Shown piece by piece: positions 1 to 9,828 of a stretch of 64,000 bases of DNA (positions within the stretch are counted from its first letter, which is position 1; every line of letters starts with the position of its first letter). A program made the position numbers and the translations under genes. This DNA comes from Streptomyces gilvus. GTDB lineage: Bacteria; Actinomycetota; Actinomycetes; Streptomycetales; Streptomycetaceae. The notes below the pieces were generated by a model, which was given only the letters and a program-made list of their open reading frames with translations, did not search any database and was not told the origin of the DNA. The stretch lies in the NCBI RefSeq assembly GCF_022513565.1, contig NZ_JAKWBE010000005.1:186001-250000 (forward strand), in the 5' to 3' direction.

Positions 1-231
1 GCCGACCTGGCGCGGGGGGACACGGGCGGCGTACGGCTGATCGCGCTCGCCGAGCGGCTGCGGTACCTGCGCAACTTCCAGCCCACCATGTCCCTGGCCC
101 GGGCCCGCGAGGACGCCCGGAACGCCGACAGGGCGACGTACGAGGACGCGGTGTCCCGGTACGCCGCCCTGGACGACGACGGGTTGTGCGAGGCCGTGCT
201 CGGCCTGGTGCGGCAGCGGGTCACAGACTGA
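1..231 (+). CDS. C-terminal end of an unidentified protein (5' truncated)
   Basis: An open frame enters from the left edge and stops at TGA 229-231, leaving about 76 residues. The tail is rich in Arg and Ala, has helix-forming character and ends in VRQRVTD. I do not recognise a family or a catalytic motif in what remains. Its stop codon overlaps the 3' end of the convergent P450 gene by 11 nt, so the two genes share their ends. The third-position GC pattern supports real coding. Function cannot be assigned from this fragment. Confidence 0.6.
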   Translation, partial: ADLARGDTGGVRLIALAERLRYLRNFQPTMSLARAREDARNADRATYEDAVSRYAALDDDGLCEAVLGLVRQRVTD

Positions 232-1441
232 CCGGGAGCGCCAGCAGGTGGAAGCCGTCGCCGGGCCAGTGCCCGAAGGCGAGTTCGGTCCGGTCCACGG
301 CGAGCTTCGGGGCGGTGGGCCGCCGAACCACCAGCTCGTCGAGGACGACGCCCGTCACCAGCCGGCCGAGGGCCGCGCCGATGCAGTAGTGCGGGCCGTG
401 CCCGAAGGCGAGATGACCGTCGCCCCGCCCGAACTCCCTTGACACGTCGAGGCGTTCGGGGCAGTCGTAGGCGGCCGGATCGTGGTCGGCGGCGAACAGC
501 GCGACCGTCACCGCCTCGCCCTTCCTCAGGAGGGTCCCGGCGAACTCGAAGTCCTCGGTGGCGTACAGGGTGGCGCCCATGCGCACCAGCGTGACGAACC
601 GCAGGAGTTCGGGCACCGCCCGGCCGAGCAGCTCCGGCTCGGCGCGCAGCCGCTCCAGCTGGTCGGGGTGGTCCAGCAGGGCGAGCATCGCGTGCGCCAG
701 GAACAGGGCGGGCGGGGTGATGCCGGTGTTGACCAGCAGGAAGAAGACGGTGACGATCTCGTCGTCGGTCATGCCGCCGTCGGCCAGCAGCGCCGACACC
801 AGGTCACCGGCGGGCTCGGCCCGGCGCCGGGCGACCAGGTCCTTGGTGTACTCCACGAGCGCGCCGAGCCCTTCGAGGACCCGGCTGCCGTCGCCGTACG
901 CGAAGTCCCGGATCCAGCCGCAGACCCTCTCCTGGTCGCCCGCGTCCACACCGACCAGCGCGCAGATCACGGCAGTGCTCAGCGGATAGGCGAACTCGCC
1001 CAGCAGATCGGCCTGTTCCCGCCCGGCGAGGGTGTCGGCCAGGTCCCGCGCCGTCTTCTCCACGAAGGGGCGCAGGGCGGCCACCCGGCGGGCGGTGAAG
1101 GCCCGGGTGAGGGGGCCGCGCCGTCTGCTGTGCTCGTCGCCGTCGAAGAGGGCGAGGTGGCCGGAGAGGTACCGGGCGTACTCGGGCGGGAGGCCGTCGG
1201 CGCCCTGGGCCAGCAACTCGGCCTGGGGGTCGGGCATGGCGGAGCCGGAGACCGTCGACCGGTCCCGGACCAGGCGCGGTTCGGTGAGCGCGGCCTTCAC
1301 GTCCTCGTGCCGGGTGACCAGACGGACGGGGGTGCTCAGGCCCGGCAGGACGACATGGCCGAGGCCGGGGCGGGAGCGCAGGGCGGCGTAGGCGCCGACG
1401 GGGTTCTCGACGAGTTCGGGGGTGAGGGAGACGGCGTCCAT
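221..1441 (-). CDS. Cytochrome P450 with an atypical I-helix motif
   Basis: 406 aa, normal length for a soluble bacterial class I P450, which takes electrons from ferredoxin to hydroxylate a small molecule. The haem loop FGHGPHYCIGAALGR is present with Cys353 as the thiolate ligand, and an ELLR segment supplies the K-helix ExxR. The I-helix is odd: the usual AG(D/H)(E/D)T sequence reads NTGIT, so the Thr is kept but the acidic residue before it is Ile. That may mean altered proton delivery or an unusual reaction. The gene starts at ATG 1441, 27 nt downstream of the exporter permease on the same strand. It could therefore be co-transcribed with the DrrAB-like pair and share a substrate, though that is inference. 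Confidence 0.9.
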   Translation of the reverse strand: MDAVSLTPELVENPVGAYAALRSRPGLGHVVLPGLSTPVRLVTRHEDVKAALTEPRLVRDRSTVSGSAMPDPQAELLAQGADGLPPEYARYLSGHLALFDGDEHSRRRGPLTRAFTARRVAALRPFVEKTARDLADTLAGREQADLLGEFAYPLSTAVICALVGVDAGDQERVCGWIRDFAYGDGSRVLEGLGALVEYTKDLVARRRAEPAGDLVSALLADGGMTDDEIVTVFFLLVNTGITPPALFLAHAMLALLDHPDQLERLRAEPELLGRAVPELLRFVTLVRMGATLYATEDFEFAGTLLRKGEAVTVALFAADHDPAAYDCPERLDVSREFGRGDGHLAFGHGPHYCIGAALGRLVTGVVLDELVVRRPTAPKLAVDRTELAFGHWPGDGFHLLALPVSL

Positions 1442-1468
1442 GGCGACTGCCTTTCGGTAGAGGGAGGT

Positions 1469-2265
1469 TCAGCGGGGGTCGCGGTCGAAGAGGCGGAGCG
1501 ACCACACGAAGCCGAGGACCGCGATCGCGAGGCTCCACGCCACCGCCATCCAGCCGTTGTGCCCGATCGGCGTGCCGGTGAGCAGGCCGCGCACGGTCTC
1601 GATGACCGTGGTGAAGGGCTGGTACTCGGCGAACCAGCGGATCCAGGACGGCATCGAGGAGACCGGCACGAAGGTGCTGCTGACGAAGGGCAGCAGGAAG
1701 GAGATCGGCAGCGGGGCGTTGCTGGCTCCCTCGGGCGTCCTGCTGATCAGCCCCAGGGCGACCGAGAGCCAGGTCAGCGCGAGGACGAAGAGGACGAGCA
1801 GACCGCAGGCCGCCAGCCACTCCGCGGGGCCCGCGTCGGGCCGGAACCCGATGGCCAGGGCGACCGCCGTGACCAGGGTCAGGTTGACGACCGTCTGGAT
1901 GACACTGCCGACCACATGGCCCACCAGGATCGACGCCCGGGAGATCGCCATGGTGCGGAAGCGGGCGACGATGCCCTCGGCCATGTCCGTGCACACGGCG
2001 ACCGCGGTCGGCACCGACCCGGTGCCCGCCGTCATCAGCAGGATGCCGGGGACGAGATAGGCGAGATAGGCGGTGCGGCCGCCGCCCTGGCCGATTCCGG
2101 CGCCGAGCGCGGAGCCGAAGACGTACACGAAGAGCAGCAGCAGGAAGACGGGGATGAGCGCGACCTGGAGCGTCATCGAGGGGTAGCGGCGGGCGTGCAG
2201 CAGATTGCGCCGCAGCATGGTGAGGGAGTCGCGCAGGTGCGGGGTCGCGGGCTGGACGGCACTGC

Positions 2266-2269
<4 letters not shown>
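1469..2269 (-). CDS. ABC-2 type (DrrB-like) drug exporter permease
   Basis: 266 aa with about six hydrophobic segments and the ABC-2 permease pattern of daunorubicin-resistance DrrB proteins, for example the segment RFRTMAISRASILVGHV and the late LTWLSVALGL region. It should form the membrane channel partnered with the ATPase just upstream. The start at ATG 2267-2269 is chosen because it overlaps the ATPase stop in an ATGA arrangement (4 nt), the classic coupling of a two-subunit exporter. A longer in-frame ORF runs upstream but lies inside the ATPase gene. Such pairs export hydrophobic drugs or antibiotics; the substrate here is unknown. Confidence 0.88.
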
Positions 2270-3222
<953 letters not shown>

Positions 3223-3310
3223 GCCGCAGAGCGTGCCGGGGGCCGGCTTCAGGGCGGCTTCACGGCGGTTTCAGCGGGGGGCCGCGGGCTGAAACCGGGG
3301 GCGCGTGCGC

Positions 3311-3346
3311 AAGGGCGGGCCGCCGGCAGGGAGTCCGGCGGCCCGC
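3311..3346 (-). terminator. Intrinsic terminator after the glycosyltransferase gene
   Basis: A perfect 14-bp GC-only inverted repeat (arms 3311-3324 and 3333-3346) with an 8-nt loop. It lies 24 bp beyond the glycosyltransferase stop and before the DrrA-like start. There is no clear U tract, as is common in Streptomyces. Confidence 0.7.
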
Positions 3347-3370
3347 CCGCTGGGGGTGGGGGAGGAAGGG

Positions 3371-5452
3371 TCAGCCGACGTCGGAGGCGTCCAGGCGGTA
3401 CAGGCCGCTGTACGCGCTCACCGCCGTGCCGTGCTTCTTCACCCAGGTGGCGATCTCGGAGTTGGTGGACTGGCCGCCGTTGCTGCTGACCACGACGTAG
3501 TGCAACTTGCCCGACTTCACCAGGGACTTGAGCTTGGCGAGGGTCATCGCGTTGTCGCTGCCGGACCAGCCGCCCATGGAGATCACCGGCTGACCGGACT
3601 CCAGGATGATCGAGGACGCGGTCTGGTCGGTGGCCACGGCGACCAGCCAGGTGGCGCCGTCCTGGTGCTTCTTCAGGTACGAGACCATCGCGGAGGAGAC
3701 CTCACCGCCCATGCCGCCGGCGGTACGACCGCTCTGCGACTGGCTGTTGCTGTTGTTGCTGCTACTACTGCTGTTGCTGCCGCTGCCGCTGCCGCTGCTG
3801 CTGCCTCCCGTACCGGACGGCGGCTGCCCCATGGACTGCCCACCGGTGCTGCCCGATCCGCTCGGCGCGCTGCCACCGGGCTTGCTTCCGCTCGGACCTC
3901 CGCCCATGCCGCCGCCCATCCCGCCACCCGTGTTCGGGCCGGCCGTCGGATTGGTGCCGTTGGTGCTCGCGGTGGTCGCCGCCGAGACCGAGTAGGCGGC
4001 AGGACCGGCGAGCAGCGCCACGATGGCCGTCAGCGCCGCGAGACCGACCAGCTTCCGCCGCCGCGTGAACCGCCCGGCCACCAGACCGAGCACCGCCGCG
4101 GCGCCGGCGAGCGCGACCACGACCTCCGCGACCGTGTACAGCGTTCCGGAACCGGATGCCCGCCGCAGCAGGACGACCGCCCAGACCGCGCTGACCGCCA
4201 CCGCACCCGGCAGCACCCAACCCCATGTCGCCGAACCCTCCTTGAAGGCGCGGTACAGCATCACCCCGCCCGCGCCGGCCAGCGCGGCGATACCGGGGGC
4301 CATGGCGGTGACGTAGTACGGGTGGAAGGTGCCCTCGGCGAGGGAGAAGGTCAGGTAGTGCAGGACGAACCAGCCGCCCCACAGCATCAGCGCGGCCCGC
4401 CTGGCGTCCGTGCGCGGCGCCCGGCCGCGCAGCACCAGCGCGCCGGTCAGGGCGATGGCCGCGAAGGGGATCAGCCAGGAGATCTGGCCGCCCATGATCT
4501 CGTTGAACATCCGGTAGAAGCCAGCGGTGCCGCCGAAGCTCGCCCCGTTGCCCTGCGCGCCCACCGAGGAACTCGCCCCGAAGATACGGCCGAAGCCGTT
4601 GTAGCCGATGACCAGGTCCCAGACCGTGTTGTCGGTCGAACCGCCGATGTAGGGACGCGAGGACGCCGGGATCAGGTCGACGACCACCATCCACCAGGCG
4701 CTGGAGACCACCAACGCCACCGTGGCGACGGCCAGGTTGCGGATCCGGCGGCCCAGCCCGCACCGGGCCGCCCACACGTAGACCAGGAAGAACGCGGGCA
4801 GGACGACGTACGCCTGCATCATCTTGGTGTTGAACGCGAAGCCGATCGCGACCGCCGACCACACCAGCGGCATCAGCCGGCCGGTCCGCACCGCCTTCAG
4901 CAGCGCGGCCGTCCCGAGCAGCATCAGGAAGACCAGGATGGGGTCCGGGTTGGTGTCGCGGTTGATGGCGACCGTGATCGGGGTCAGGGTGAGCGTGAGG
5001 GCCGCGATCGTGCCCGCCACGACCCCGAAGTCCCGCTTGACCATCCGGTACAGCAGCGCCACCGATCCGGTGCCGACGGCCACCATCGGCAGCATCAACT
5101 GCCAGGTGCCGTAACCGAACACGCGGGCCGACAGGCCCATCACCCACAGCGCGAACGGCGGTTTGTCGACCGTGATGAAGCTGCCGGAGTCCAGCGCGCC
5201 GAAGAAGAACGCCTTCCAGCTCTTGGTGCCGGAGTAGACGGCCGCGTCGTAGAAGGTGTTGCCGGTGATGGAGGTCAGGTTCCAGGCGTACAGGGCCGTG
5301 GCCAGCACCAGGATCGCCCACAGCGCCGGGCGGGCCCAGCGGGGGTCCTCGGGGGCGCCGGTGAACAGCCTCCTGATGCGGGAGGCGGGCGGGGTCGAGG
5401 CCCGATGCCTGCCCTCCCGGGCCGGCGCGGGAGGCGGGGCGAGGGTCGTCAT
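3371..5452 (-). CDS. GT39/ArnT-like membrane glycosyltransferase with a Gly/Ser/Asn linker and C-terminal extracytoplasmic domain
   Basis: 693 aa from ATG 5452, preceded by GGAG about 8 nt away. Residues about 40-480 carry many transmembrane helices in the dolichyl-phosphate-mannose mannosyltransferase (PMT/ArnT) pattern. They include an early Asp motif (NTFYDAAVYSGTKSW) and the VDKPPFALWVMGLSARVFG segment typical of bacterial GT39/YkcB-like enzymes. After the last helix (about residue 490) comes a low-complexity stretch of Gly, Ser, Asn and Gln. A folded C-terminal domain (YLKKHQDGATWLVAVATDQT onward) follows and is probably outside the membrane. Such enzymes move sugars from polyprenyl-phosphate donors to envelope acceptors. 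The gene is monocistronic, with its own terminator. Confidence 0.85.
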   Translation of the reverse strand: MTTLAPPPAPAREGRHRASTPPASRIRRLFTGAPEDPRWARPALWAILVLATALYAWNLTSITGNTFYDAAVYSGTKSWKAFFFGALDSGSFITVDKPPFALWVMGLSARVFGYGTWQLMLPMVAVGTGSVALLYRMVKRDFGVVAGTIAALTLTLTPITVAINRDTNPDPILVFLMLLGTAALLKAVRTGRLMPLVWSAVAIGFAFNTKMMQAYVVLPAFFLVYVWAARCGLGRRIRNLAVATVALVVSSAWWMVVVDLIPASSRPYIGGSTDNTVWDLVIGYNGFGRIFGASSSVGAQGNGASFGGTAGFYRMFNEIMGGQISWLIPFAAIALTGALVLRGRAPRTDARRAALMLWGGWFVLHYLTFSLAEGTFHPYYVTAMAPGIAALAGAGGVMLYRAFKEGSATWGWVLPGAVAVSAVWAVVLLRRASGSGTLYTVAEVVVALAGAAAVLGLVAGRFTRRRKLVGLAALTAIVALLAGPAAYSVSAATTASTNGTNPTAGPNTGGGMGGGMGGGPSGSKPGGSAPSGSGSTGGQSMGQPPSGTGGSSSGSGSGSNSSSSSNNSNSQSQSGRTAGGMGGEVSSAMVSYLKKHQDGATWLVAVATDQTASSIILESGQPVISMGGWSGSDNAMTLAKLKSLVKSGKLHYVVVSSNGGQSTNSEIATWVKKHGTAVSAYSGLYRLDASDVG

Positions 5453-5608
5453 GACGCGTTCTCCAGTTCGCTCATGGCCATGACGATCGGGGCCGTCGCT
5501 GTGAACTCGCTGAGCCGGCGCTGAGGGAGAGTTGAGAATCAGTGGACTCACAGGTCGGTCACAGAGTGATACCGCCTCGCTGCATACCGGTTTTCGCCAG
5601 GTTCCCGA

Positions 5609-5638
5609 CTGAATTCGGAAACACATACGGTCTAGAAT
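5609..5638 (+). promoter_or_regulatory. Candidate promoter of the osmoprotectant ABC operon
   Basis: A -10-like TAGAAT at 5633-5638 is preceded, with 18-bp spacing, by the weak -35 CTGAAT at 5609-5614. It lies 40 nt before the TTG start of the ATPase gene, in the 225-bp divergent gap with the glycosyltransferase. The -10 is good and the -35 is poor. Confidence 0.4.
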
Positions 5639-5677
5639 CTGCACCCAACGATCCAGTCCCGAAGGGCGTTCGGCGTT

Positions 5678-6805
5678 TTGATACGGATAGATTCAGTCAC
5701 CAAGCGCTACCCCGATGGCACGGTGGCGGTCGACAACCTCTCCCTGGAGATACCCGACCGATCCATCACGGTCTTCGTGGGCCCGTCGGGCTGCGGCAAG
5801 ACGACAACTCTGCGCATGATCAACCGGATGATCGAGCCGAGCGAGGGCACGATCACGATCGACGGCAAGGACATCACCCAGCAGCCGGTGAACACGCTGC
5901 GCCGGTCGATGGGGTACGTCATCCAGAACGCGGGCCTCTTCCAGCACCGCACGATCATCGACAACATCGCCACCGTGCCCCGCCTGCTGGGCTGGGACAA
6001 GGCCAGGGCCCGGGCGCGCGCCCGCGAGTTGATGGAGCGGGTCGGCCTCGACGGATCCCTCGCCAAGCGGTACCCCTACCAGCTCTCCGGCGGCCAGCAG
6101 CAGCGCGTCGGCGTGGCCCGGGCGCTCGCCGCCGACCCGCCGGTCCTGCTGATGGACGAGCCCTTCTCCGCCGTCGACCCGGTGGTGCGCAAGGGCCTCC
6201 AGGACGAACTCCTGCGCATCCAGGACGAGTTGGGCAAGACCATCGTCTTCGTCACCCATGACATCGACGAGGCCGTGAAGATCGGCACCATGGTCGCCGT
6301 GATGCGCACCGGCGGCCATCTCGCCCAGTTCGCCCCGCCCGCCGAGTTGCTGACCGACCCCGCAGACGCCTTCGTCGAGGACTTCCTCGGCGCCGACCGG
6401 GGCATCCGCCGCCTGTCCTTCTTCTCCTCGGCGGGCCTCGACCTGCTGACCACCCCGATCGTCGCCGTCGACGCCACCGCCGAGCAGATCGCCGCCCGCA
6501 CCTCCAAGGACGTGCCCTACCTCCTCGTCACCGACGTCGACGGCAGGCCCCTCGGCTGGAGCGAGCCGGCCACGCTGACCGCCGGGTCGGTCGACCCGGC
6601 CCGACTCCTCTCCCACGGCCGCCCCTTCGAGCACGGCAAGGAGTCCCTGCGCGCCGCCCTCGACGGCGCCGTGCTCTCGCCGACCGGCTGGGCCGTCGCC
6701 GTCGGCGCCGACGGCCGGGTCACCGGCGTGGTCTCGCAGCAGACCATCGGCGAGGCCATCCGCGCCGCCCACGCAGAGGGCCGTACGGAAAAGGTCGCCG
6801 GATGA
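5678..6805 (+). CDS. Osmoprotectant (betaine/carnitine/choline, OpuC/ProV-type) ABC transporter ATP-binding protein
   Basis: 375 aa beginning with TTG at 5678; a GAAGGG sequence lies 11 nt upstream. Walker A is GPSGCGKTT, the signature is LSGGQQQRVGVARALA, Walker B is VLLMDEPFSAVD and the switch His is in FVTHDIDEA. The last 120 residues form a CBS-pair-like regulatory module (PYLLVTDVDGRPLGW, VVSQQTIGEAIRAA), which in OpuA/OpuC systems senses ionic strength. The gene overlaps the next permease by 4 nt (ATGA). With the two permeases it should import compatible solutes under osmotic stress. The probable binding protein is encoded at 13053-14018. Confidence 0.92.
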   Translation: MIRIDSVTKRYPDGTVAVDNLSLEIPDRSITVFVGPSGCGKTTTLRMINRMIEPSEGTITIDGKDITQQPVNTLRRSMGYVIQNAGLFQHRTIIDNIATVPRLLGWDKARARARARELMERVGLDGSLAKRYPYQLSGGQQQRVGVARALAADPPVLLMDEPFSAVDPVVRKGLQDELLRIQDELGKTIVFVTHDIDEAVKIGTMVAVMRTGGHLAQFAPPAELLTDPADAFVEDFLGADRGIRRLSFFSSAGLDLLTTPIVAVDATAEQIAARTSKDVPYLLVTDVDGRPLGWSEPATLTAGSVDPARLLSHGRPFEHGKESLRAALDGAVLSPTGWAVAVGADGRVTGVVSQQTIGEAIRAAHAEGRTEKVAG

Positions 6806-7512
6806 GCGGCGGCCTCTTCGACATCCCGAGCGACCTGCAGAACACGTACTGGGGCCTGGTCGGACTGCATCTGCGCGAGGCGCTGATCCCGGTCGCCGTC
6901 GGCCTGGTGGTGGCGCTGCCCGTCGCCCAGCTCTGCGTGCGGCTGAGATGGCTGTACCCGCCGGTGCTGTGGGTGACGACCGTCCTCTACGCCATCCCCT
7001 CACTGGCCTTCTTCGTCGTGCTCATCGACTACACCGGCCAGACCGAGACCACCGTGATGATCCCGCTGGGCGTCTACAGCCTGGTGGTCTTCGTCCCCGC
7101 GATCGTGGACGGCGTCCGCTCGGTCCCGCAGGAGACCCTGGACGCGGCCACCGCGATGGGCCTCGGGCCCGTACGCCGCTACTTCCAGGTCCAGTTGCCC
7201 ATCGCCGCGCCCGCCATCATCGCCGGCCTGCGCGTGGCGACCGTCTCCAGCATCTCCCTCGTCAGCGTCGGCATGCTGATCGGCAACCAGGGCGGGCTCG
7301 GCAACCTCCTCAACGACGGCATGATCTACCACCAGAACCGCCTGATCTGGCTGTCCGTGATCGGCACGGCCGTCCTCGCCATCCTCGCGGACGCCCTGCT
7401 GGTCCTCGTGCGCGTCCTCGTCACCCCCTGGATGCCGCGCGGAAACCGCACACCCCGCCCCGTCGACGAACCCGAGCCCCTGCAGGCCGCCCTGGAGGAC
7501 GCCGTCCGATGA
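6802..7512 (+). CDS. Osmoprotectant ABC transporter permease 1 (OpuCB-like)
   Basis: 236 aa with five or six hydrophobic helices. The BPD-transport EAA-like loop reads DAATAMGLGPVRRYFQVQLPIAAP, which docks the ATPase. LVSVGMLIGNQGGLGNLLNDGM is typical of OpuCB/ProW-type proteins. It starts in an ATGA overlap with the ATPase and ends in another with the second permease, so translation of all three is coupled. The C terminus is a short charged tail. Two non-identical permeases are usual for the OpuC class. Confidence 0.92.
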   Translation: MSGGLFDIPSDLQNTYWGLVGLHLREALIPVAVGLVVALPVAQLCVRLRWLYPPVLWVTTVLYAIPSLAFFVVLIDYTGQTETTVMIPLGVYSLVVFVPAIVDGVRSVPQETLDAATAMGLGPVRRYFQVQLPIAAPAIIAGLRVATVSSISLVSVGMLIGNQGGLGNLLNDGMIYHQNRLIWLSVIGTAVLAILADALLVLVRVLVTPWMPRGNRTPRPVDEPEPLQAALEDAVR

Positions 7513-8180
7513 ACGTCCTCCACTTCATCAACAACTTCTTCAGCGACAGCGCCCACTGGCACGGCTACGACGGCATCCCCACCCGGCTGCGCGAGCACAT
7601 CCAGTACTCCCTGATCGCCCTCGCCATCGCGGCCGCCATCGGCCTGCCGGTCGGCCTGCTCACCGGCCACACCGGCCGGGGCGGCAACACCGTCGCCTTC
7701 ATCGCCACCGCGGGACGCGCCCTGCCCAGCTTCGGCCTGCTGGTGCTGATGTTCGTCCTGCTGGGTCTCGGCCTCACCCCGGTGATGATCCCGCTGGTCG
7801 TGCTCGCCGTACCGCCGATCCTGGTCACCACCTACGAGGCGGTGCGCTCCGTCGACCCGTCCCCCGTGGACGCGGCCCGCGGCATGGGCATGGCCGAGTC
7901 ACGGGTCCTCTTCCAGGTCGAACTCCCCGTCGCCCTCCCCCTGATCCTCAGCGGCCTGCGCTCGGCGGCCATCCAGATCGTCTCGACGGCCACGATCGCG
8001 GCCTACGTCTCCCTCGGCGGCCTCGGCCGCTACATCGTGGACGGCCTCTACCAACGCAACTACGAGAAGGTGGTGGGCGGAGCGACCCTGGTGGCGGTAC
8101 TCGCTCTGCTGGCACTCGGGTTCTTCTGGCTGGTGGCGAGGTTCACCGTGTCACCGGGGGTACGCCGAAGCGCCCGCTGA
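7509..8180 (+). CDS. Osmoprotectant ABC transporter permease 2 (OpuCD-like)
   Basis: 223 aa starting at ATG 7509, which overlaps the preceding stop by 4 nt. The EAA loop is DAARGMGMAESRVLFQVELPVALP, followed by STATIAAYVSLGGLGRYIVDG, the conserved end of this permease family. The soluble N terminus MNVLHFINNFFSD precedes the first helix. It pairs with the upstream permease to form the channel. It is the last gene of the operon and faces the convergent conservon across a strong hairpin. Unusually, the substrate-binding gene does not follow directly. Confidence 0.92.
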   Translation: MNVLHFINNFFSDSAHWHGYDGIPTRLREHIQYSLIALAIAAAIGLPVGLLTGHTGRGGNTVAFIATAGRALPSFGLLVLMFVLLGLGLTPVMIPLVVLAVPPILVTTYEAVRSVDPSPVDAARGMGMAESRVLFQVELPVALPLILSGLRSAAIQIVSTATIAAYVSLGGLGRYIVDGLYQRNYEKVVGGATLVAVLALLALGFFWLVARFTVSPGVRRSAR

Positions 8181-8224
8181 GGGGCGCGGGGCTGTGCTCG
8201 ATGTGCGGCTACCGCCGCGCGGGC

Positions 8225-8278
8225 GCGACAAGCCCCCACCGGCCCGCGGTTGACCACGAGCCGATGGGGGCTTGTCGC
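8225..8278. terminator. Bidirectional terminator between the permease and cvnD
   Basis: Perfect 14-bp inverted repeat (8225-8238 and 8265-8278). After one mismatch the pairing extends inward by three bases. It is centred in the 102-bp gap between convergent genes, so it can serve both strands. Confidence 0.75.
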
Positions 8279-8282
8279 AATG

Positions 8283-8885
8283 TCATCCTCCGCTGCGCGC
8301 CAACGCCTGCTCCAGCACAACCAGCAGAGCGTCCCGCACGGACCCCCGCTCCCGCGCGTCGAACACCACCACCGGCACCCGCTCGGCGACGTCCAGCGCC
8401 CAGCGGACCTCCTCCAGCGTGTGCTCGACCTTCCCGTCGAACGCGTTGACGGCGACCGCGAACGGGATCTGCTTGTGCTCGAAGTAGTCCACGGCGGCGT
8501 AACAGTCGTCGAGCCGGCGGGTGTCGACGATGACCAGCCCGCCCACCGCGCCCTCGACGATGTCGTCCCACATGAAGCCGAACCGCTCCTGACCGGGCGT
8601 GCCGAACAGGTACAGCTTCAGCGTCGGGTCGATGGTGATGCAGCCGAAGTCCATCGCCACCGTGGTGGTGGTCTTGCGCGGCGTGTGGCTGAGGTCGTCC
8701 ACGCCCGCCGCGACCTCCGTGATGGCGGCCTCGGTGGTCAGCGGCTCGATCTCGGAGATGGAGCCCACGGCGGTGGTCTTGCCCACGCCGAAGCCGCCCG
8801 CGATCACCAGCTTGACCGGCAGCGGCGGTGCTACGGCGGCCACCGGGGCGGCCACGGCGGGGGCGGCCGGTTCAGTCCGAGTCAC
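8283..8885 (-). CDS. cvnD: Conservon CvnD-type small GTPase (copy 1)
   Basis: About 200 aa. The P-loop GGFGVGKTT is near the N terminus and the switch-II-like segment is FGTPGQERFGFMWDD, the pattern of MglA-like GTPases found as CvnD in Streptomyces conservons. An AVNAFDG segment takes the place of NKxD. GTG 8885 is chosen because a GAGGGG ribosome site sits about 6 nt upstream; a longer frame to 8915 has no such site. The gene overlaps cvnC by 14 nt. It is thought to act with CvnB (roadblock) and CvnC in membrane-associated signalling from CvnA. The 3' end abuts the bidirectional terminator. Confidence 0.92.
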   Translation of the reverse strand: MTRTEPAAPAVAAPVAAVAPPLPVKLVIAGGFGVGKTTAVGSISEIEPLTTEAAITEVAAGVDDLSHTPRKTTTTVAMDFGCITIDPTLKLYLFGTPGQERFGFMWDDIVEGAVGGLVIVDTRRLDDCYAAVDYFEHKQIPFAVAVNAFDGKVEHTLEEVRWALDVAERVPVVVFDARERGSVRDALLVVLEQALARSGG

Positions 8886-9291
8886 GGAGAACCCCTCGGG
8901 AGTCGGGGATGGCACGCAGGGCCTCGATGACCCTGCGCAGGACGGAGGCGTCGTGGGTGACGCCGGAGTCGGGCACGTGCACCGTCAGATGGCCGGCGGC
9001 ACGCAGGTCCTCGGTGAGGACCCGGACCACGTTGAGGTGCAGCCGCAGCCGGGCCGCGAGTTCCGCGACGGACTGCGGCCGCCGGCAGGCGGCGACGATG
9101 TCGTGCTGCTCGAAGGTGAGTTCGTCGAGCACGAGGAGACCCTCGGCGGTGGCCACCACCTGGGTCTCCACCGGCACCGGCCGGTCGGACGCGGTGGGCG
9201 CGACCCGGCCGGCGGTGACCAGGAACGGCCGTACGGCGGGGGCGGGCCCGACCGGGTCCGGGTCGTCCGGCGGTGGGGAGCCGTCCGCCAT
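8872..9291 (-). CDS. cvnC: Conservon CvnC-type DUF742 protein (copy 1)
   Basis: 139 aa, the usual size of DUF742 proteins. The family hallmarks are VRPFLVTAGRV near the N terminus and the winged-helix-like segment PQSVAELAARLRLHLNVVRVLTEDL in the middle. The start is ATG 9291. It lies 57 nt after cvnB and overlaps cvnD by 14 nt. CvnC is a small cytoplasmic component, with possible DNA-binding character judging from its HTH-like fold, within the CvnA-D signalling complex. Its exact biochemical role is not known. Confidence 0.92.
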   Translation of the reverse strand: MADGSPPPDDPDPVGPAPAVRPFLVTAGRVAPTASDRPVPVETQVVATAEGLLVLDELTFEQHDIVAACRRPQSVAELAARLRLHLNVVRVLTEDLRAAGHLTVHVPDSGVTHDASVLRRVIEALRAIPDSRGVLRDSD

Positions 9292-9348
9292 GGGGTGTCT
9301 TCCTCCTCGATCGCGCCCTCAGGACGTAGTCCCGGGGGCGGCAACCGG

Positions 9349-9828
9349 TCAGCGCGCGGATGCCGCGCCGACGCTGTTCTTGAGCTGGAGCACCAGCTGG
9401 GGGCTGAGGGCGCTGCCGGCCCGGTTGGCGAACAGCGTCATCTCGTAGGCGATGTTGCCCAGCTTGGCCTCCTTGTCGGTGACCACGCCGAGCACGGCGC
9501 CGCTGCCGATGGCGGAGACCAGGACATGACCGCCCTCCAGGTCGATGATGACCTTGTTGAGGGCGCCCAGTCCGTAGTTGCCGGAGGCGCCGGCGGCCAG
9601 GGACGTGATGCCGGAGACGATCGCGGCCAGCCGCTCCGAGTCGGCGTGCTCACGCAGCTCGGAGACGGCGATGAGCAGTCCGTCGGAGGAGACGGCGATG
9701 GCGTCCACGACGCCCGCGGTCTCGGTCGCGAAGCGGTTCAACAGCCAGGTGAAGTCGGCTGCCGCGGCCTGCAGTTCGGCCGGCGTGGTGGCTCCCGCGG
9801 GGGGAGTGTCACCTGTCGACGTGCTCAC
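9349..9828 (-). CDS. cvnB: Conservon CvnB-type roadblock/LC7 protein (copy 1)
   Basis: 159 aa roadblock/LC7 domain: FTWLLNRFATETAGVVDAIAVSSDGLLIA followed by a central helix and a C-terminal strand pair. It starts at GTG 9828 inside the stop of cvnA (GTGA, 4-nt overlap), so the two are translationally coupled. Roadblock proteins regulate MglA-like GTPases, so the partner is presumably CvnD 0.5 kb downstream. The N-terminal 18 residues (Ser/Thr/Pro-rich) are dispensable-looking linker. Confidence 0.92.
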   Translation of the reverse strand: MSTSTGDTPPAGATTPAELQAAAADFTWLLNRFATETAGVVDAIAVSSDGLLIAVSELREHADSERLAAIVSGITSLAAGASGNYGLGALNKVIIDLEGGHVLVSAIGSGAVLGVVTDKEAKLGNIAYEMTLFANRAGSALSPQLVLQLKNSVGAASAR

